Assembly: GCF_021190915.1 (NCBI RefSeq)
Contig: NZ_JAIOAP010000010.1
Location: forward strand, 124,001 to 188,000
Source of the DNA: Cohnella silvisoli
Lineage (GTDB): Bacteria > Bacillota > Bacilli > Paenibacillales > Paenibacillaceae
Length of the DNA stretch: 64,000 bases
Direction of reading: 5' to 3'
Each line of letters begins with the position of its first letter. Positions within the stretch are counted from its first letter, which is position 1. This document shows, piece after piece, positions 33,582 through 42,762 of this stretch. The notes below the pieces were generated by a model. It was not told the origin of the DNA. It made no database searches and saw only the letters and a program-made list of their open reading frames with translations. A program made the position numbers and the translations under genes.

Positions 33582-33625
33582 GTTCGTAATTGTTCGAAAA
33601 AGTATGATATAATAAAAATGAACAA
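33580..33625 (+). promoter_or_regulatory. kduI promoter with repeated TTGTTCG operator motif
   Basis: An extended -10, TGATATAAT (33605-33613), follows two direct TTGTTCG copies (33580-33586 and 33590-33596, one helical turn apart). An inverted copy, TGAACAA, lies just downstream (33619-33625). DeoR-type repressors often bind such repeats, and the DeoR regulator is the second gene of this operon. Confidence 0.55.
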
Positions 33626-33648
33626 AAGAGAACTGGGAGGGAATTATA

Positions 33649-34479
33649 TTGGAAATCCGCCATTCAACGAATCCGGCCGATGCCAAGCACTACGACACCG
33701 CAAGGCTGCGCCGGCAATATTTAATCGAAAGCTTGTTCCAATCCGATAAAATAACGATGGTTTATGCCCACGATGATCGATTGGTCATAGGCGGCGGTTT
33801 GCCGGTCAAGGAAACTTTAAAGCTGGAAGCAGCGGATGTGTTAAAAACGGACTATTTTCTGGAACGCAGGGAAATCGGCTTCATCAATATCGGCGGCGAA
33901 GCCATCATCGACGTGGATGGCGAACGTTATACGTTAGGCAGGTTGGATACTCTGTACGTGGGCAAAGGCGCTCAGGACGTTAAGCTCTCGAGCAGCAACG
34001 CTGAACAACCTGCTAAAATTTATTTTACGTCAGCACTGGCGCATGCGACCTACCCGACGCGGAAAGTGTCCGTGCAAGAAGCGAACACGCTTGAGCTCGG
34101 CTCATTGGAATCGTCCAACGCGCGGACTATTCATCAAATCATTCACGCAGGCGGAGTTCAAAGCTGTCAGCTCATGTTGGGCGTTACGCTGTTCAAGCCG
34201 GGCAGCGTCTGGAATACGATGCCGGCCCATCTCCATGACCGTCGGATGGAAGCATACCTTTACTTCGACATGAACGAGAGCGCCAGAGTATTTCATTTTA
34301 TGGGAGAGCCGAACGAGACCCGCCATTTGGTCGTGGCCAACGAACAAGCGGTGATCTCGCCAAGCTGGTCGATCCATTCCGGGGCGGGAACGAGCAGTTA
34401 TGCATTCATCTGGGCGATGGCCGGGGAAAATTATACGTTCAAAGATATGGATGTCGTCGCTATGGATGAGTTAAAGTAG
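33649..34479 (+). CDS. kduI: 5-dehydro-4-deoxy-D-glucuronate isomerase (KduI)
   Basis: 276 residues, the standard KduI length and cupin fold. It converts 5-keto-4-deoxyuronate, formed from unsaturated uronates, to 2,5-diketo-3-deoxygluconate. The N-terminal STNPADAKHYDTARLRRQYL matches the family, and the metal-binding segment AHLHDRRMEAYLYF supplies the His, His and Glu ligands. A TTG start follows GGGAGGG. It is the first gene of an operon with the DeoR regulator (30 bp away) and kduD. Confidence 0.93.
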   Translation: MEIRHSTNPADAKHYDTARLRRQYLIESLFQSDKITMVYAHDDRLVIGGGLPVKETLKLEAADVLKTDYFLERREIGFINIGGEAIIDVDGERYTLGRLDTLYVGKGAQDVKLSSSNAEQPAKIYFTSALAHATYPTRKVSVQEANTLELGSLESSNARTIHQIIHAGGVQSCQLMLGVTLFKPGSVWNTMPAHLHDRRMEAYLYFDMNESARVFHFMGEPNETRHLVVANEQAVISPSWSIHSGAGTSSYAFIWAMAGENYTFKDMDVVAMDELK

Positions 34480-34509
34480 AAGCAACTGAATTCGGGAGGA
34501 ACACCCATC

Positions 34510-35280
34510 ATGCTTGCCGTCACACGTCATCAATCCATCCTGGATCTACTACAAGCGCAAGGGTCTGTTCAGGTTTCCGAACTGAGCGAACGGCTTGGAG
34601 TGACTTCCAAGACGATTCGCGAGGATTTGGAGAAGCTGGAGGAAAAAGGACTGCTCAGAAGAATTCATGGAGGCGCCGTCGGCCAAAACGATCAAGCGGA
34701 CCCCTTGCTTCCCTTGCAGATTCCCAATACGAAGCATTCGAAGGAAAAAGCAGCGATCGCGATTCATGCCCTTCGTTATATCAAGCAAGATGACGTTATC
34801 GCGCTCGATGCGGGAAGCACGACGCTTGAGATTGCCAGGCAGCTTCCTAATATGCCGCTTACCGTATTGACCAACGATCTGCTTATCATTCGCGAATTGA
34901 TGGCGAAAGATCAGGTACGCCTTGTGGTGCCGGGCGGTTACCGTCATAACAACGTGCTGGTCGGCAACGACGCATTAGATTGGGTGACGAGATTAAACGT
35001 TCAGAAGTTGTTTCTTTCCGCGACGGGCGTTCATGACAAATTCGGGCTTTCGGTTTTTACAAGCGAGCTGCTCGATCTAAAAAAAGCTTATTTGGCGGGG
35101 GCTAAAGAAATATACGGCGTGGCCGATCATACCAAATTTGACCGCGCCGCTCTTCTCACGTTCGCCAATCTGCAAGATATACACGTCCTCATCACGGACG
35201 ATGGTCTAGAAGATGAGATATTCCACCGTTACGAAGGAGGTTCGTTGAAAATTGAAAGAGCATCCACGGAATCGATTTGA
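34510..35280 (+). CDS. DeoR-family repressor of the kdu operon
   Basis: 256 residues: DeoR-type winged HTH (about 6-60: VQVSELSERLGVTSKTIRED, then EEKGLLRRIHGGA) and a sugar-phosphate-sensing DeoRC domain with DAGSTTLEIARQL. The effector is probably a phosphorylated uronate intermediate such as KDG phosphate. ATG after GGGAGGAACA. It lies between kduI and kduD and overlaps kduD by 29 bp, so it is coexpressed with them. The TTGTTCG repeats before kduI are its likely binding sites. It is not of the KdgR (IclR or LacI) type used in other bacteria. Confidence 0.88.
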   Translation: MLAVTRHQSILDLLQAQGSVQVSELSERLGVTSKTIREDLEKLEEKGLLRRIHGGAVGQNDQADPLLPLQIPNTKHSKEKAAIAIHALRYIKQDDVIALDAGSTTLEIARQLPNMPLTVLTNDLLIIRELMAKDQVRLVVPGGYRHNNVLVGNDALDWVTRLNVQKLFLSATGVHDKFGLSVFTSELLDLKKAYLAGAKEIYGVADHTKFDRAALLTFANLQDIHVLITDDGLEDEIFHRYEGGSLKIERASTESI

Positions 35281-36022
35281 TTTAACGGGCAAAACGGCAA
35301 TCGTCACCGGAGCGGGACGGGGGTTAGGCCAAGCGTTCGCGGCAGGTTTAGCGGAGGCGGGAGCGAACATCGTGCTCGTGACGAACCGGACTTCCGCTGT
35401 AGAAACGAAGGCTATGGTCGAAGCGTTTGGCAGAAAAGCGCACATCGTGCAAGTGGACGTAGCCGATCGCAGCAAGCTGCCATCCATTATCGACGAAGCG
35501 GTCGAGACGTTCGGCGGTCTTGATATTCTCGTTAACAATGCCGGCATTATCCGTCGCGCTCCTGCCGCGGAGCATGCTTACTCCGATTGGCAGGAAGTGC
35601 TGGACGTTAACTTGAACTCCGTCTTCGTTTTGTGCCAGACGGCCGGCAAGCTGATGATTGAACAGGGCAGCGGCAAAATCATTAATATCGCATCCGTGCT
35701 TTCTTTTCAAGGCGGAATCAACGTTCCGGGGTATACGGCAAGCAAACATGCCATGGCTGGTTTAACCAAAGCGCTTGCCAACGAGTGGGCTTCCAAAGGC
35801 GTACAGGTTAATGCCATCGCACCCGGATACATGTCAACAGACAACACCGAAGCGCTGCGCAATGATCCCGTCAGAAACCGCCAAATCCTCGATCGTATTC
35901 CCGCAGGCCGCTGGGGAACGGATGCGGATCTGATCGGCCCCGCTATATTTTTAGCTTCCGGAGCATCCGATTACATGAACGGACATATCCTCTGCGTAGA
36001 CGGCGGCTGGATGAACCGCTAG
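35252..36022 (+). CDS. kduD: 2-dehydro-3-deoxy-D-gluconate 5-dehydrogenase (KduD, SDR family)
   Basis: 256 residues of classical SDR type: cofactor motif TGAGRGLG, NNAG, catalytic Ser in NIASVLSFQGG, and YTASK with the catalytic Tyr and Lys. KduD reduces 2,5-diketo-3-deoxygluconate to 2-keto-3-deoxygluconate, the step after KduI, so context fixes the identity. TTG start, with AAGGAGG 11 nt upstream, inside the end of the DeoR gene. No KDG kinase or aldolase is in this window. It is convergent with lytH, 11 bp apart. Confidence 0.92.
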   Translation: MKEHPRNRFDLTGKTAIVTGAGRGLGQAFAAGLAEAGANIVLVTNRTSAVETKAMVEAFGRKAHIVQVDVADRSKLPSIIDEAVETFGGLDILVNNAGIIRRAPAAEHAYSDWQEVLDVNLNSVFVLCQTAGKLMIEQGSGKIINIASVLSFQGGINVPGYTASKHAMAGLTKALANEWASKGVQVNAIAPGYMSTDNTEALRNDPVRNRQILDRIPAGRWGTDADLIGPAIFLASGASDYMNGHILCVDGGWMNR

Positions 36023-36033
36023 ACGCCCGCTGA

Positions 36034-37086
36034 CTAACGGTGGACGCGAAGCGCTTTGCGTTCATCGCGTTCCCAACGCCGCAACATCGGATACGGGTCG
36101 AATGCCCACTCTACCAAGCCTCTGTCCCGGTAAACGCCATAATGCAGGTGCGGCGGAAATTTTCCTTGCGTCCCGGGGCGACCGTATCCCGAGCTGCCCA
36201 CCCACCCGATAATTTGACCCGGCCGGACAATGTCTCCGGCCTTTAGCTTCTTATCGTAGCCCGATAAATGCGCGTAATAATGATACAGGTTGTTGAGATC
36301 CCTAATCCCCATTCTCCACCCACCGAAGGCGTTCCATCCCTTTACTTCGATGATGCCGTAACAGGTGCTGCGAACGGGTACCCCGCTGCGCGCGAAAATG
36401 TCCGTTCCTTCGTGGATCCGGTACCCGCCCCAGCTTCGATTGTTCCCCCAAGTGCTGCGAAAGGAATAGACGCTTCCAAGCGGCAGGGGAAAAGCATGCT
36501 CGGACAAGTCCAAGCGATCGAAAGTTCTGTACAACTTAGCGAACTGCATGACTCGTTGAACGGCCCGGGTATTATGGTAATATTCCCACAGCCCGATACT
36601 GAAATCCTCTTCCGTGCTCCCATGCTGCAATGCCTGAGCCGCTACCGAATAGAGCAAGTCTTCGTCTTTGCCGCGGTCCGCGATTCCGTCCCCCGAGCCG
36701 TCTCTGCCGACTCCGTGGAAAAATCGGATGGAAGCGGGATCGGTATCGCTTTTCTCTGGATTAAGCGCGCCGCTCCAAACCGTATCCGTAATGAAAATTC
36801 CCGTTAACGCATCTTTGCGTATAGGCCTTGACTTAGGGTGAGCATGCGATAGCGTGCGTTCATACTGATCGATGGCCGCTATAAGCTGCCATTCGATCCC
36901 TGTCTTGAGGCTGATGGCCTCATAAAGCTGACGGCGTTGCAAGCTCGAGTTCGGTTCGGAGGCGATTTCCGAACCATGAGCAGTCGAGTCGAATCCGCCC
37001 ATGCATAGCAGGAATAGGGATGCTGCTGTGGACCATAATAATAGGACCTTCATGCTTCCGCAGCTTCTTCGCCAATTTTGCGGCAA
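36034..37086 (-). CDS. lytH: LytH-like M23 peptidoglycan endopeptidase
   Basis: 350 residues. The start is TTG at 37086 because AAGGAGGAGT lies 8 nt upstream; a later ATG (37053) lacks a good RBS. A signal or anchor helix (about residues 12-30) is followed by a helical domain and a C-terminal M23 (LytM) domain (about 205-340). The Zn ligands are in [10 protein letters not shown], and the active-site HYYAHLSG and PPHLHYGVY are intact. LytH of Bacillus is a SigK-dependent L-Ala-D-Glu peptidase that makes the tripeptide-free L-Ala side chains of spore cortex. The gene order with yunB, lipA and yutD supports this. Confidence 0.85.
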   Translation of the reverse strand: MPQNWRRSCGSMKVLLLWSTAASLFLLCMGGFDSTAHGSEIASEPNSSLQRRQLYEAISLKTGIEWQLIAAIDQYERTLSHAHPKSRPIRKDALTGIFITDTVWSGALNPEKSDTDPASIRFFHGVGRDGSGDGIADRGKDEDLLYSVAAQALQHGSTEEDFSIGLWEYYHNTRAVQRVMQFAKLYRTFDRLDLSEHAFPLPLGSVYSFRSTWGNNRSWGGYRIHEGTDIFARSGVPVRSTCYGIIEVKGWNAFGGWRMGIRDLNNLYHYYAHLSGYDKKLKAGDIVRPGQIIGWVGSSGYGRPGTQGKFPPHLHYGVYRDRGLVEWAFDPYPMLRRWERDERKALRVHR

Positions 37087-37134
37087 CGTTACTCCTCCTT
37101 GTTGTCTACATGTAGAAGTAGGGTTTACAGATCA

Positions 37135-37162
37135 TTGGTTTTTATCCGAATCGTGCTATAAT
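37135..37162 (+). promoter_or_regulatory. lipA promoter
   Basis: TTGGTT and TATAAT are spaced by 16 bp, with TGC before the -10, 27 bp upstream of the lipA ATG. Confidence 0.6.
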
Positions 37163-37189
37163 AAGGGGGACAGAAAGAGAGGAATTAAG

Positions 37190-38095
37190 ATGACGACAAA
37201 CGCCAAACCACGCAAGCCCGATTGGCTGAAGATAAAGCTGACAACTGGCGAGCCCTATCAAGAGCTTAAACAAGTGATGCGGAGCAAGACGCTTCATACC
37301 GTTTGCGAAGAAGCGCGCTGTCCGAATATATATGAATGCTGGGCTAATCGTACGGCAACCTTTATGATTTTAGGCGATATTTGTACCCGGGCTTGCCGTT
37401 TCTGCGCCGTGAAGACGGGCTTGCCGACCGAGCTCGATTTGCAAGAGCCGGAGAGGGTGGCGGAAGCCGCCGAGCAGATGAGTTTAAAGCATTGCGTCGT
37501 AACTTCCGTAGCAAGGGACGACTTGCAGGATGGAGGTTCCTCCATCTTCGCCGCCACCGTCAAGGAGATTCGCAAGAAACTTCCGTTCTGCAGCGTTGAG
37601 GTGCTTATACCCGATTTCCTGGGCAACAGGGATTCCCTGCAGATCGTAATGAATGCTAAACCCGACATCCTTAATCACAATATCGAAACCGTTGAACGGC
37701 TCTCGGATCGTGTACGAGCCAAAGCGAAGTACAGACGTTCGCTTGAACTAATCAGACAAGCCAAAGAAATGAACCCCGACATTCCAACCAAATCGAGCAT
37801 CATGCTCGGACTAGGCGAAACGTTCGAAGAAATCCTGCAGGCCATGGACGACCTTCGTGCGGTTGACTGCAACATTCTTACTTTAGGACAGTACTTACAG
37901 CCTTCGGATTCGCATTTAGAAGTCGTGAGATACGTTCACCCGGACGAATTCGCGGCATTGAAAATAGAAGGGTTAAACCGTGGATTTTCCCATGTGGAAT
38001 CCGCGCCTTTCGTTCGCAGCTCTTATCATGCGCATGAGCAAGTAAAATCCGCGGAAGCAAGGACGACGAGTCTTCGGGAGGAGATCCTATCATGA
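37190..38095 (+). CDS. lipA: Lipoyl synthase
   Basis: 301 residues, a radical SAM enzyme that inserts two sulfur atoms into octanoyl-carrier or E2 protein. It carries both cluster motifs: the auxiliary cluster C39-C44-C50 ([12 protein letters not shown]) and the SAM cluster C65-C69-C72 (CTRACRFC). The C-terminal RSSYHA holds the conserved Ser ligand. ATG at 37190 with GAGAGGA; upstream in-frame codons lie in the promoter and do not belong. It overlaps yutD by 4 bp (ATGA), giving coupled translation. Confidence 0.97.
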   Translation: MTTNAKPRKPDWLKIKLTTGEPYQELKQVMRSKTLHTVCEEARCPNIYECWANRTATFMILGDICTRACRFCAVKTGLPTELDLQEPERVAEAAEQMSLKHCVVTSVARDDLQDGGSSIFAATVKEIRKKLPFCSVEVLIPDFLGNRDSLQIVMNAKPDILNHNIETVERLSDRVRAKAKYRRSLELIRQAKEMNPDIPTKSSIMLGLGETFEEILQAMDDLRAVDCNILTLGQYLQPSDSHLEVVRYVHPDEFAALKIEGLNRGFSHVESAPFVRSSYHAHEQVKSAEARTTSLREEILS

Positions 38096-38997
38096 TTTTC
38101 ATGGCTGGAGGCAACGCATACACGCTTATGCACGAACATAAAAGCGGATGGAATCCGGAAGCATTCCGCGAAAGATACAGCGATGTACTAGAGCGTTTCG
38201 ACTATATCGTCGGGGACTGGGGTTACAACCAGCTTCGCCTCCGGGGCTTTTATCGGGACGGGCATCCTCGGGCCACCAAGGAAAGCGCGATTTCCAGCTT
38301 CGTCGATTATATTAATGAATATTGCAACTTCGGATGCGCTCACTTCGTTCTGACGAAAATGGATAGCAACGCGTTGCCGCCCGAATCGGAAATTTCCAAA
38401 GAGGAATCGCCTGAAGCTATTCTAGCTATGAATGAAACGGGGGAGCAGGTTGCCGAGACTGCCGCCGCCTTTAGCGGTCCGATTATGCGCTGGCCGCTTA
38501 AAGAGCGTGCAGGCGGTCCTGTCCGGGCTCCGAATGTAACCATATCGGCCGTTGCTAGGGCAGCGGCCGATGCCGAACGCCGCAACGCGAGCGCTATCGC
38601 AGGCTCGAACGTTTCCTCCGGTTCTGCTGTGCAGAACCGGGGAAGTCAATCCAGGCCGGGCCAGGATAGCGGAAACAGCTCCCGTCAAGGACGTTCTTAT
38701 AACGTGCCGTCTAGCGGCGATCGTCGTCCGCAGCCGCAAGGTCAAGGCGGCAGCCAATCGATTAACAAACAGTCTTATCCCCCTAGAGGACCCCGTCCGC
38801 AAGGGAATGATCCGGCAAATAGAGCAGCTGAAGATACCCGCAACTCGGATGCGGGCAACGGTCGTCACGATCCGGCAAGGAACGATAGCCGTTGGCCAGG
38901 TAAAAATCGCCGTCGCAAAACGTTCGGAGGAAAACCGAATCATCGCCCTGACGGGGCGCCTAGACCGGATGTCGGTAACCCCCGTTCCGGAGAATAG
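38092..38997 (+). CDS. yutD: YutD-family protein with long disordered C-terminal tail
   Basis: 301 residues. Only the first ~95 match YutD (DUF1027): [20 protein letters not shown], then [15 protein letters not shown], then [15 protein letters not shown]. YutD follows lipA in most Bacillales; its role is unknown. Residues ~130-301 are low complexity, rich in Arg, Gly, Pro, Asn, Gln and Ser (for example [12 protein letters not shown]), basic and surely disordered, in the style of RNA-binding or ribosome-associated tails. The tail stays in frame to a strong terminator, so it is not a frameshift artefact. The usual family length is about 100-150 residues. Confidence 0.88.
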   Translation: MIFMAGGNAYTLMHEHKSGWNPEAFRERYSDVLERFDYIVGDWGYNQLRLRGFYRDGHPRATKESAISSFVDYINEYCNFGCAHFVLTKMDSNALPPESEISKEESPEAILAMNETGEQVAETAAAFSGPIMRWPLKERAGGPVRAPNVTISAVARAAADAERRNASAIAGSNVSSGSAVQNRGSQSRPGQDSGNSSRQGRSYNVPSSGDRRPQPQGQGGSQSINKQSYPPRGPRPQGNDPANRAAEDTRNSDAGNGRHDPARNDSRWPGKNRRRKTFGGKPNHRPDGAPRPDVGNPRSGE

Positions 38998-39003
38998 GTT
39001 TAT

Positions 39004-39056
39004 AAATAAGAAATGGGCTCTCCCTGCAGGGGAAAGCCCATTTCTTATTTATTTTT
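39004..39056. terminator. Very strong bidirectional terminator between yutD and nadK
   Basis: AAATAAGAAATGGGCT and its exact reverse complement flank a 15-nt G/C-rich centre, followed by ATTTTTG. It serves both convergent genes. Confidence 0.92.
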
Positions 39057-39845
39057 GTCCGAGCCGATGAAGGCTTCTCTTACGCGATTCCAGAAAGGGA
39101 AGGGACGATACCGGGCGAACGTAACTTTATTTTCCGCAACTCGGCAAGTAATCGATTTAACTCCAGACATCTGCATGAGCTGATGATCGATGCCGATGAA
39201 CAACTCTTCGTCCGGTTCGGGGATAATATCGCAATGATGATGCTTCGGCAGAATGACCGAAGAGCCTAGCGTACGGTATACCCGGTTGTTAATGGAAGCC
39301 ATTTCCGCAATTTGCAAAGCTTCCAGGGATGGATGAATAACGGCGCCTCCAAGGCTTTTGTTATAGCCGGTACTTCCCGTAGGAGTGGAGATGACGATGC
39401 CGTCGCCGCGAAACATCTCGAAGGGCTCGTCGTTAATCTGAAGCGCGGCAACCAATGTGCCGTCGATGCTTTTTAGAGTGAACTCGTTAAGCGCCAGAAA
39501 TTCGGAACTACCCTCAGAGGTCGTTATTTCTACATGCAATAAAGGATATTGAACTTTGCGCGGCTGGGAGGACACCATTAAATCGAGCAATTCGGACAGC
39601 TCGTCCTTCTTCCAATCGGCATAAAAGCCGAGATGGCCGGTATGTATGCCGATAAAAGCGACATGTTCCAGTTGGTTCTTGAATCGATGGAAAGCCTGCA
39701 GAAGAGTGCCGTCCCCGCCGATCGAGAAGACGATATCCGGCGATATTTCATTTTCCGTGAACCCCCGCGCTTTCGCTAAACCATGAAATTCCTCCGATAA
39801 TGCCCGGGATAATCGGTCTCCCCGGTCAAGCAATGCGTATTTCAA
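39045..39845 (-). CDS. nadK: NAD kinase
   Basis: About 267 residues from TTG at 39845, which has AAGGAGCGG upstream and gives the usual N-terminus KYALLDRGDRLS. It phosphorylates NAD to NADP. The family GGDGT motif (SIGGDGTLLQAF), the NE motif (ALNEFTLKS) and the Gly-rich PTGSTGYNKSLGG are complete. It lies between the yutD terminator and ylbJ, on the opposite strand to the lip genes. Confidence 0.95.
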   Translation of the reverse strand: MKYALLDRGDRLSRALSEEFHGLAKARGFTENEISPDIVFSIGGDGTLLQAFHRFKNQLEHVAFIGIHTGHLGFYADWKKDELSELLDLMVSSQPRKVQYPLLHVEITTSEGSSEFLALNEFTLKSIDGTLVAALQINDEPFEMFRGDGIVISTPTGSTGYNKSLGGAVIHPSLEALQIAEMASINNRVYRTLGSSVILPKHHHCDIIPEPDEELFIGIDHQLMQMSGVKSITCRVAENKVTFARYRPFPFWNRVREAFIGSDKNK

Positions 39846-39923
39846 ACCTGGCCGCTCCTTCCGACTAAACCCTAATACTAACAACTGATTCGATCATAAA
39901 CAATAACGGTAGGGAATTCAATC

Positions 39924-41183
39924 CTACACTTCCCGGCCTCGTCGCATCTTGGCGATACCTAGGGCTAATGCTCCGGCCGCAACGATAACCGCAATGACGG
40001 TTAAGACGACAAGCGGAAGCCAGGCGACCGTGGGGATAAGCGTCCGATGAAAAGGCGGAATGGCTTGCGCCCACACAGGTAAACTCATGGTTTCTTTTTG
40101 CATGAACAGGGGCCAAACCAAATAAACGAGCAGCATAGCGAGCAATCCATGTATGAAACGGGCTCGGGCGAAAGGGATATACCGCCAATCCGTTCGGCTC
40201 ATCAATCCGGCGACCTGGGCATGTACGGACAAACCTCCCCAAGAGAGGACGAATGCGGCAGCGGCTGCCCGATCGACCAAAGGGATTGCGGTGTCGGCCG
40301 CCGAAGACTTGGCTCCAAGCGTTACTTCGAAGGTCCCTTTTACAAAAGAAGAAGCTAAACCCGGATATAACCCGAACTCATGGAGCAGCCTTGCCGTCAA
40401 ATCGCGAAAAAACATAAGAAACCCGCTGTGCACGAGAAGCTCCAAAGCCGCGGAGAAAAAAACGACCAATCCGCCGACGATCATCATTAAAGTCAAAGAG
40501 GATTGCAGCGATTGCTGCAGCAAGATACCGAAAGGCCTTCCGTCAGCCAGACGTGCGCGGTGCATCGCGGATAATGCTGCCCCGATTCTGCTGCCTTTAA
40601 TAGGGTGTACCGTTTCTAAGAAAGACGAATGGCCTTGTTTCCGAAAATGCGAGAAAACCCCCAGCAAAAGCGCACCCCCATAGTGAGCGACTGCCAGCGC
40701 CGGAGCTGCTTCCAAGCTTCCGAAGAAACCGATGCACACGGCGCCTATCAGGAAAATAGGATCTGAAGTCGTCGTCATAGCTACTAGTCGCTCACCTTGA
40801 TTCCGCGTGACCAGCTTCTGCTCCATCAAGCGAGAAGTTAGGCGTGCGCCTACCGGGTACCCTGAGGCAAAACCCATTGCGACGACGAAGCCTCCTACAC
40901 CCGGAAGACGGAACAGCGGGCGCATGAAGGGATCAAGCAATGTGCCCGCCAAGTGGACGATGCCAAACCCGAGAAGCAATTCGGACAGAACGAAAAAAGG
41001 AAACAGAGCAGGGAATAATACTTCCCACCAAACCGAGACGCCCCTAAGCGAAGCTTCCATTGCGACTTGCGGGCTGATGATTGCCAAACACCCAATAAAT
41101 AACGAAATTCCGCCTAGGGTGAACACGCTTGCCAGCGTATACCAGCGGGACGATTGTTCCTTGTTTTCTTGCTCCTTGCGCAC
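39924..41183 (-). CDS. ylbJ: Sporulation integral membrane protein YlbJ
   Basis: 419 residues with eight or more membrane helices and a nucleoside-recognition (Gate) type domain. Typical parts are FPALFPFFVLSELLLGFG, GFASGYPVGARLTSRLMEQK, TTTSDPIFLIGAVCIGFFG and FVLSWGGLSVHAQVAGLM. YlbJ is a SigE-dependent membrane protein needed for heat-resistant spores. GTG start behind GGGAGGAATT. It precedes nadK on the minus strand with a 78-bp gap. Confidence 0.9.
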   Translation of the reverse strand: MRKEQENKEQSSRWYTLASVFTLGGISLFIGCLAIISPQVAMEASLRGVSVWWEVLFPALFPFFVLSELLLGFGIVHLAGTLLDPFMRPLFRLPGVGGFVVAMGFASGYPVGARLTSRLMEQKLVTRNQGERLVAMTTTSDPIFLIGAVCIGFFGSLEAAPALAVAHYGGALLLGVFSHFRKQGHSSFLETVHPIKGSRIGAALSAMHRARLADGRPFGILLQQSLQSSLTLMMIVGGLVVFFSAALELLVHSGFLMFFRDLTARLLHEFGLYPGLASSFVKGTFEVTLGAKSSAADTAIPLVDRAAAAAFVLSWGGLSVHAQVAGLMSRTDWRYIPFARARFIHGLLAMLLVYLVWPLFMQKETMSLPVWAQAIPPFHRTLIPTVAWLPLVVLTVIAVIVAAGALALGIAKMRRGREV

Positions 41184-41387
41184 TTAAATTCCTCCCATGC
41201 AATAAAGCCTCTTGTCCCAATATATGTAACGAATCGGGAAATCTTGACGTTCCTCGAAAAAGGATGAAGAATTAATGTAACCGTTTGCAAAAATGTCGTG
41301 AACAACTGCTGCGACTATGATACAATGGAACTAGGAAAGCAGGAGTTATCCACGGAAGTCAAATTCATCGAAGCCGGGGTGATGAGC

Positions 41388-41474
41388 ATGGCTGGTATCG
41401 TTGCAGGATTGCTTGTATGCATTTTCGTATATGTCATTCGGGAGTCTTTGCTTAGCCCTGAAGAAGAAATGTAA
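41388..41474 (+). CDS. Small single-pass membrane peptide (28 aa)
   Basis: An ATG with GGGGTG 6 nt upstream opens 28 codons: one hydrophobic helix (GIVAGLLVCIFVYVI) and a short acidic tail (SPEEEM). It ends at TAA 36 bp before a clean terminator, so a short transcript with its own end exists here. An earlier ATG at 41382 would add two residues. It is too short to assign to a family; single-pass peptides of this size are common in spore formers. Confidence 0.5.
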   Translation: MAGIVAGLLVCIFVYVIRESLLSPEEEM

Positions 41475-41510
41475 GCCAATATTCCTATTTGTCGGCGGAT
41501 TGCCGGTTTC

Positions 41511-41536
41511 AAATCGCCCTGTCGGGCGATTTTTGT
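41511..41536 (+). terminator. Terminator after the 28-aa peptide gene
   Basis: AAATCGCCC-TGTC-GGGCGATTT followed by TTG and more T-rich DNA. Confidence 0.88.
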
Positions 41537-41564
41537 ATTTTAACAGAGGTAAATGTCCCCTTTA

Positions 41565-41573
41565 TGATATAAT
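41565..41573 (+). promoter_or_regulatory. Extended -10 of the globin gene
   Basis: TGATATAAT lies 70 bp before the globin TTG start; no clear -35. Confidence 0.45.
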
Positions 41574-41642
41574 GAAATTTAAAAAAGGCCATTCCGGATA
41601 GGGCTTGCTGCCTAGATCAAGGAACGAAATAGGAGGAATAAA

Positions 41643-42026
41643 TTGACCAGCTACTCCAGTCTCTATGAAGCCATCGGCGGATCAGCCGTCATTCGCGATA
41701 TCGTCACCCGATTTTACCCGAAAGTGCAAGCGCATCCTTTATTAGCTCCTCTGTTTCCGAAAGACATCGATCCGGTAATGGAGAAACAATATTTATTTTT
41801 GAGTCAGTTTCTAGGGGGACCTTCCCTGTATTCCGACGAATACGGGCATCCGATGATGCGGGCTCGCCATTTGCCCTTCCCCATAACGCCGGAGAGAGCT
41901 CAGGCATGGCTTTCGTGTATGGCCGCAGCCCTTGCCGAGACTTCGATACCGGAGCCGCTTCAGGAGGTCGTCATCGAACGATTGTCCGGCCCTGCTAATC
42001 ATTTCGTTAATACCGACCCATCTTAA
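41643..42026 (+). CDS. Group II (trHbO-type) truncated hemoglobin
   Basis: 127 residues of 2/2 globin fold. Helix B carries RFYPKV (likely B10 Tyr, Y25). The proximal heme His is H76 in MRARHLPFPI, and the group II Trp at G8 is W89 (AQAWL). Such globins bind O2 or NO and help against oxidative or nitrosative stress; Bacillus YjbI is the nearest known type. TTG start after an AGGAGGAAT RBS. It is followed after 21 bp by the DUF2225 gene. Confidence 0.92.
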   Translation: MTSYSSLYEAIGGSAVIRDIVTRFYPKVQAHPLLAPLFPKDIDPVMEKQYLFLSQFLGGPSLYSDEYGHPMMRARHLPFPITPERAQAWLSCMAAALAETSIPEPLQEVVIERLSGPANHFVNTDPS

Positions 42027-42047
42027 AGAGTATGAGGAGGCCATTTA

Positions 42048-42749
42048 GTGGAACCGCTTTTTCAAATTAAAGTCAAATGCATTTGCTGTGAAGCAAGCTT
42101 TCAAACGTCTCGCGTGAGGCCAAGCCTGAAGAAGGCAGTGAAAACGGACTCCGACTTTTGTTCCTACTTCAAAACCGTTAATCCGGATTTTTACGTCGTA
42201 CGGGTTTGCCCGTTCTGCGGATTCGCTACGACGGAAAACTTCAACGAACGAATTAATGAAAAGCAAAGAACAGCCTATTACGAGAAGATAGGCAATCAAT
42301 GGAAACATCGGGATTACGGCAGGGAGCGTGACCAAGCCGAAGCGATGGAATCCTACAAGCTATCTCTAGTAACGGCCCAAGCCATTGGGGAAAAGGACCG
42401 CGTCATTGCGGCTTTGCTGCATCATATTGCCTGGTTGTATCGCTATGAGGGGAAGAAGGAGCAAGAGGATCGGTTTCTGAAATTCGCCAAAGACGCCTAT
42501 GTCCGGGTATACGAGACGGAACGGGATTCTTTGAGCAATGCTCGCCTTATGTTCTTGATCGGGGATCTGCATAGGCGATTGGGTGAATACAATGAAGCGG
42601 TAAGATGGTTCGGAAGGGTTATCCATGATAAGAATATCACGGACGGAGCGATGATTCGCGCATCAAGAGAACAATGGCAAAATATTCGCGAAGATATGAC
42701 GGGACAGGGATTGGAATTGCCGGAGGAGATGCGGCTAAGCGGAAGTTGA
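42048..42749 (+). CDS. DUF2225 protein with N-terminal zinc ribbon and TPR-like helices
   Basis: 233 residues. Two Cys pairs, CICC (residues 11-14) and CPFC (about 54-57), form a zinc ribbon. The rest is helical with TPR-like heptads (AMESYKLSLVTAQAIGEKDR, RRLGEYNEAVRWFGRVIHD). The family is widespread in Bacillota with unknown function. GTG start after GAGGAGG. Probably cotranscribed with the globin gene. No membrane segment. Confidence 0.85.
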   Translation: MEPLFQIKVKCICCEASFQTSRVRPSLKKAVKTDSDFCSYFKTVNPDFYVVRVCPFCGFATTENFNERINEKQRTAYYEKIGNQWKHRDYGRERDQAEAMESYKLSLVTAQAIGEKDRVIAALLHHIAWLYRYEGKKEQEDRFLKFAKDAYVRVYETERDSLSNARLMFLIGDLHRRLGEYNEAVRWFGRVIHDKNITDGAMIRASREQWQNIREDMTGQGLELPEEMRLSGS

Positions 42750-42762
42750 GTTGCATATCGAG

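Noticed and set aside
38552..39070. 172-codon frame over the yutD tail
   Set aside because: Alternative frame of the low-complexity tail; no RBS.
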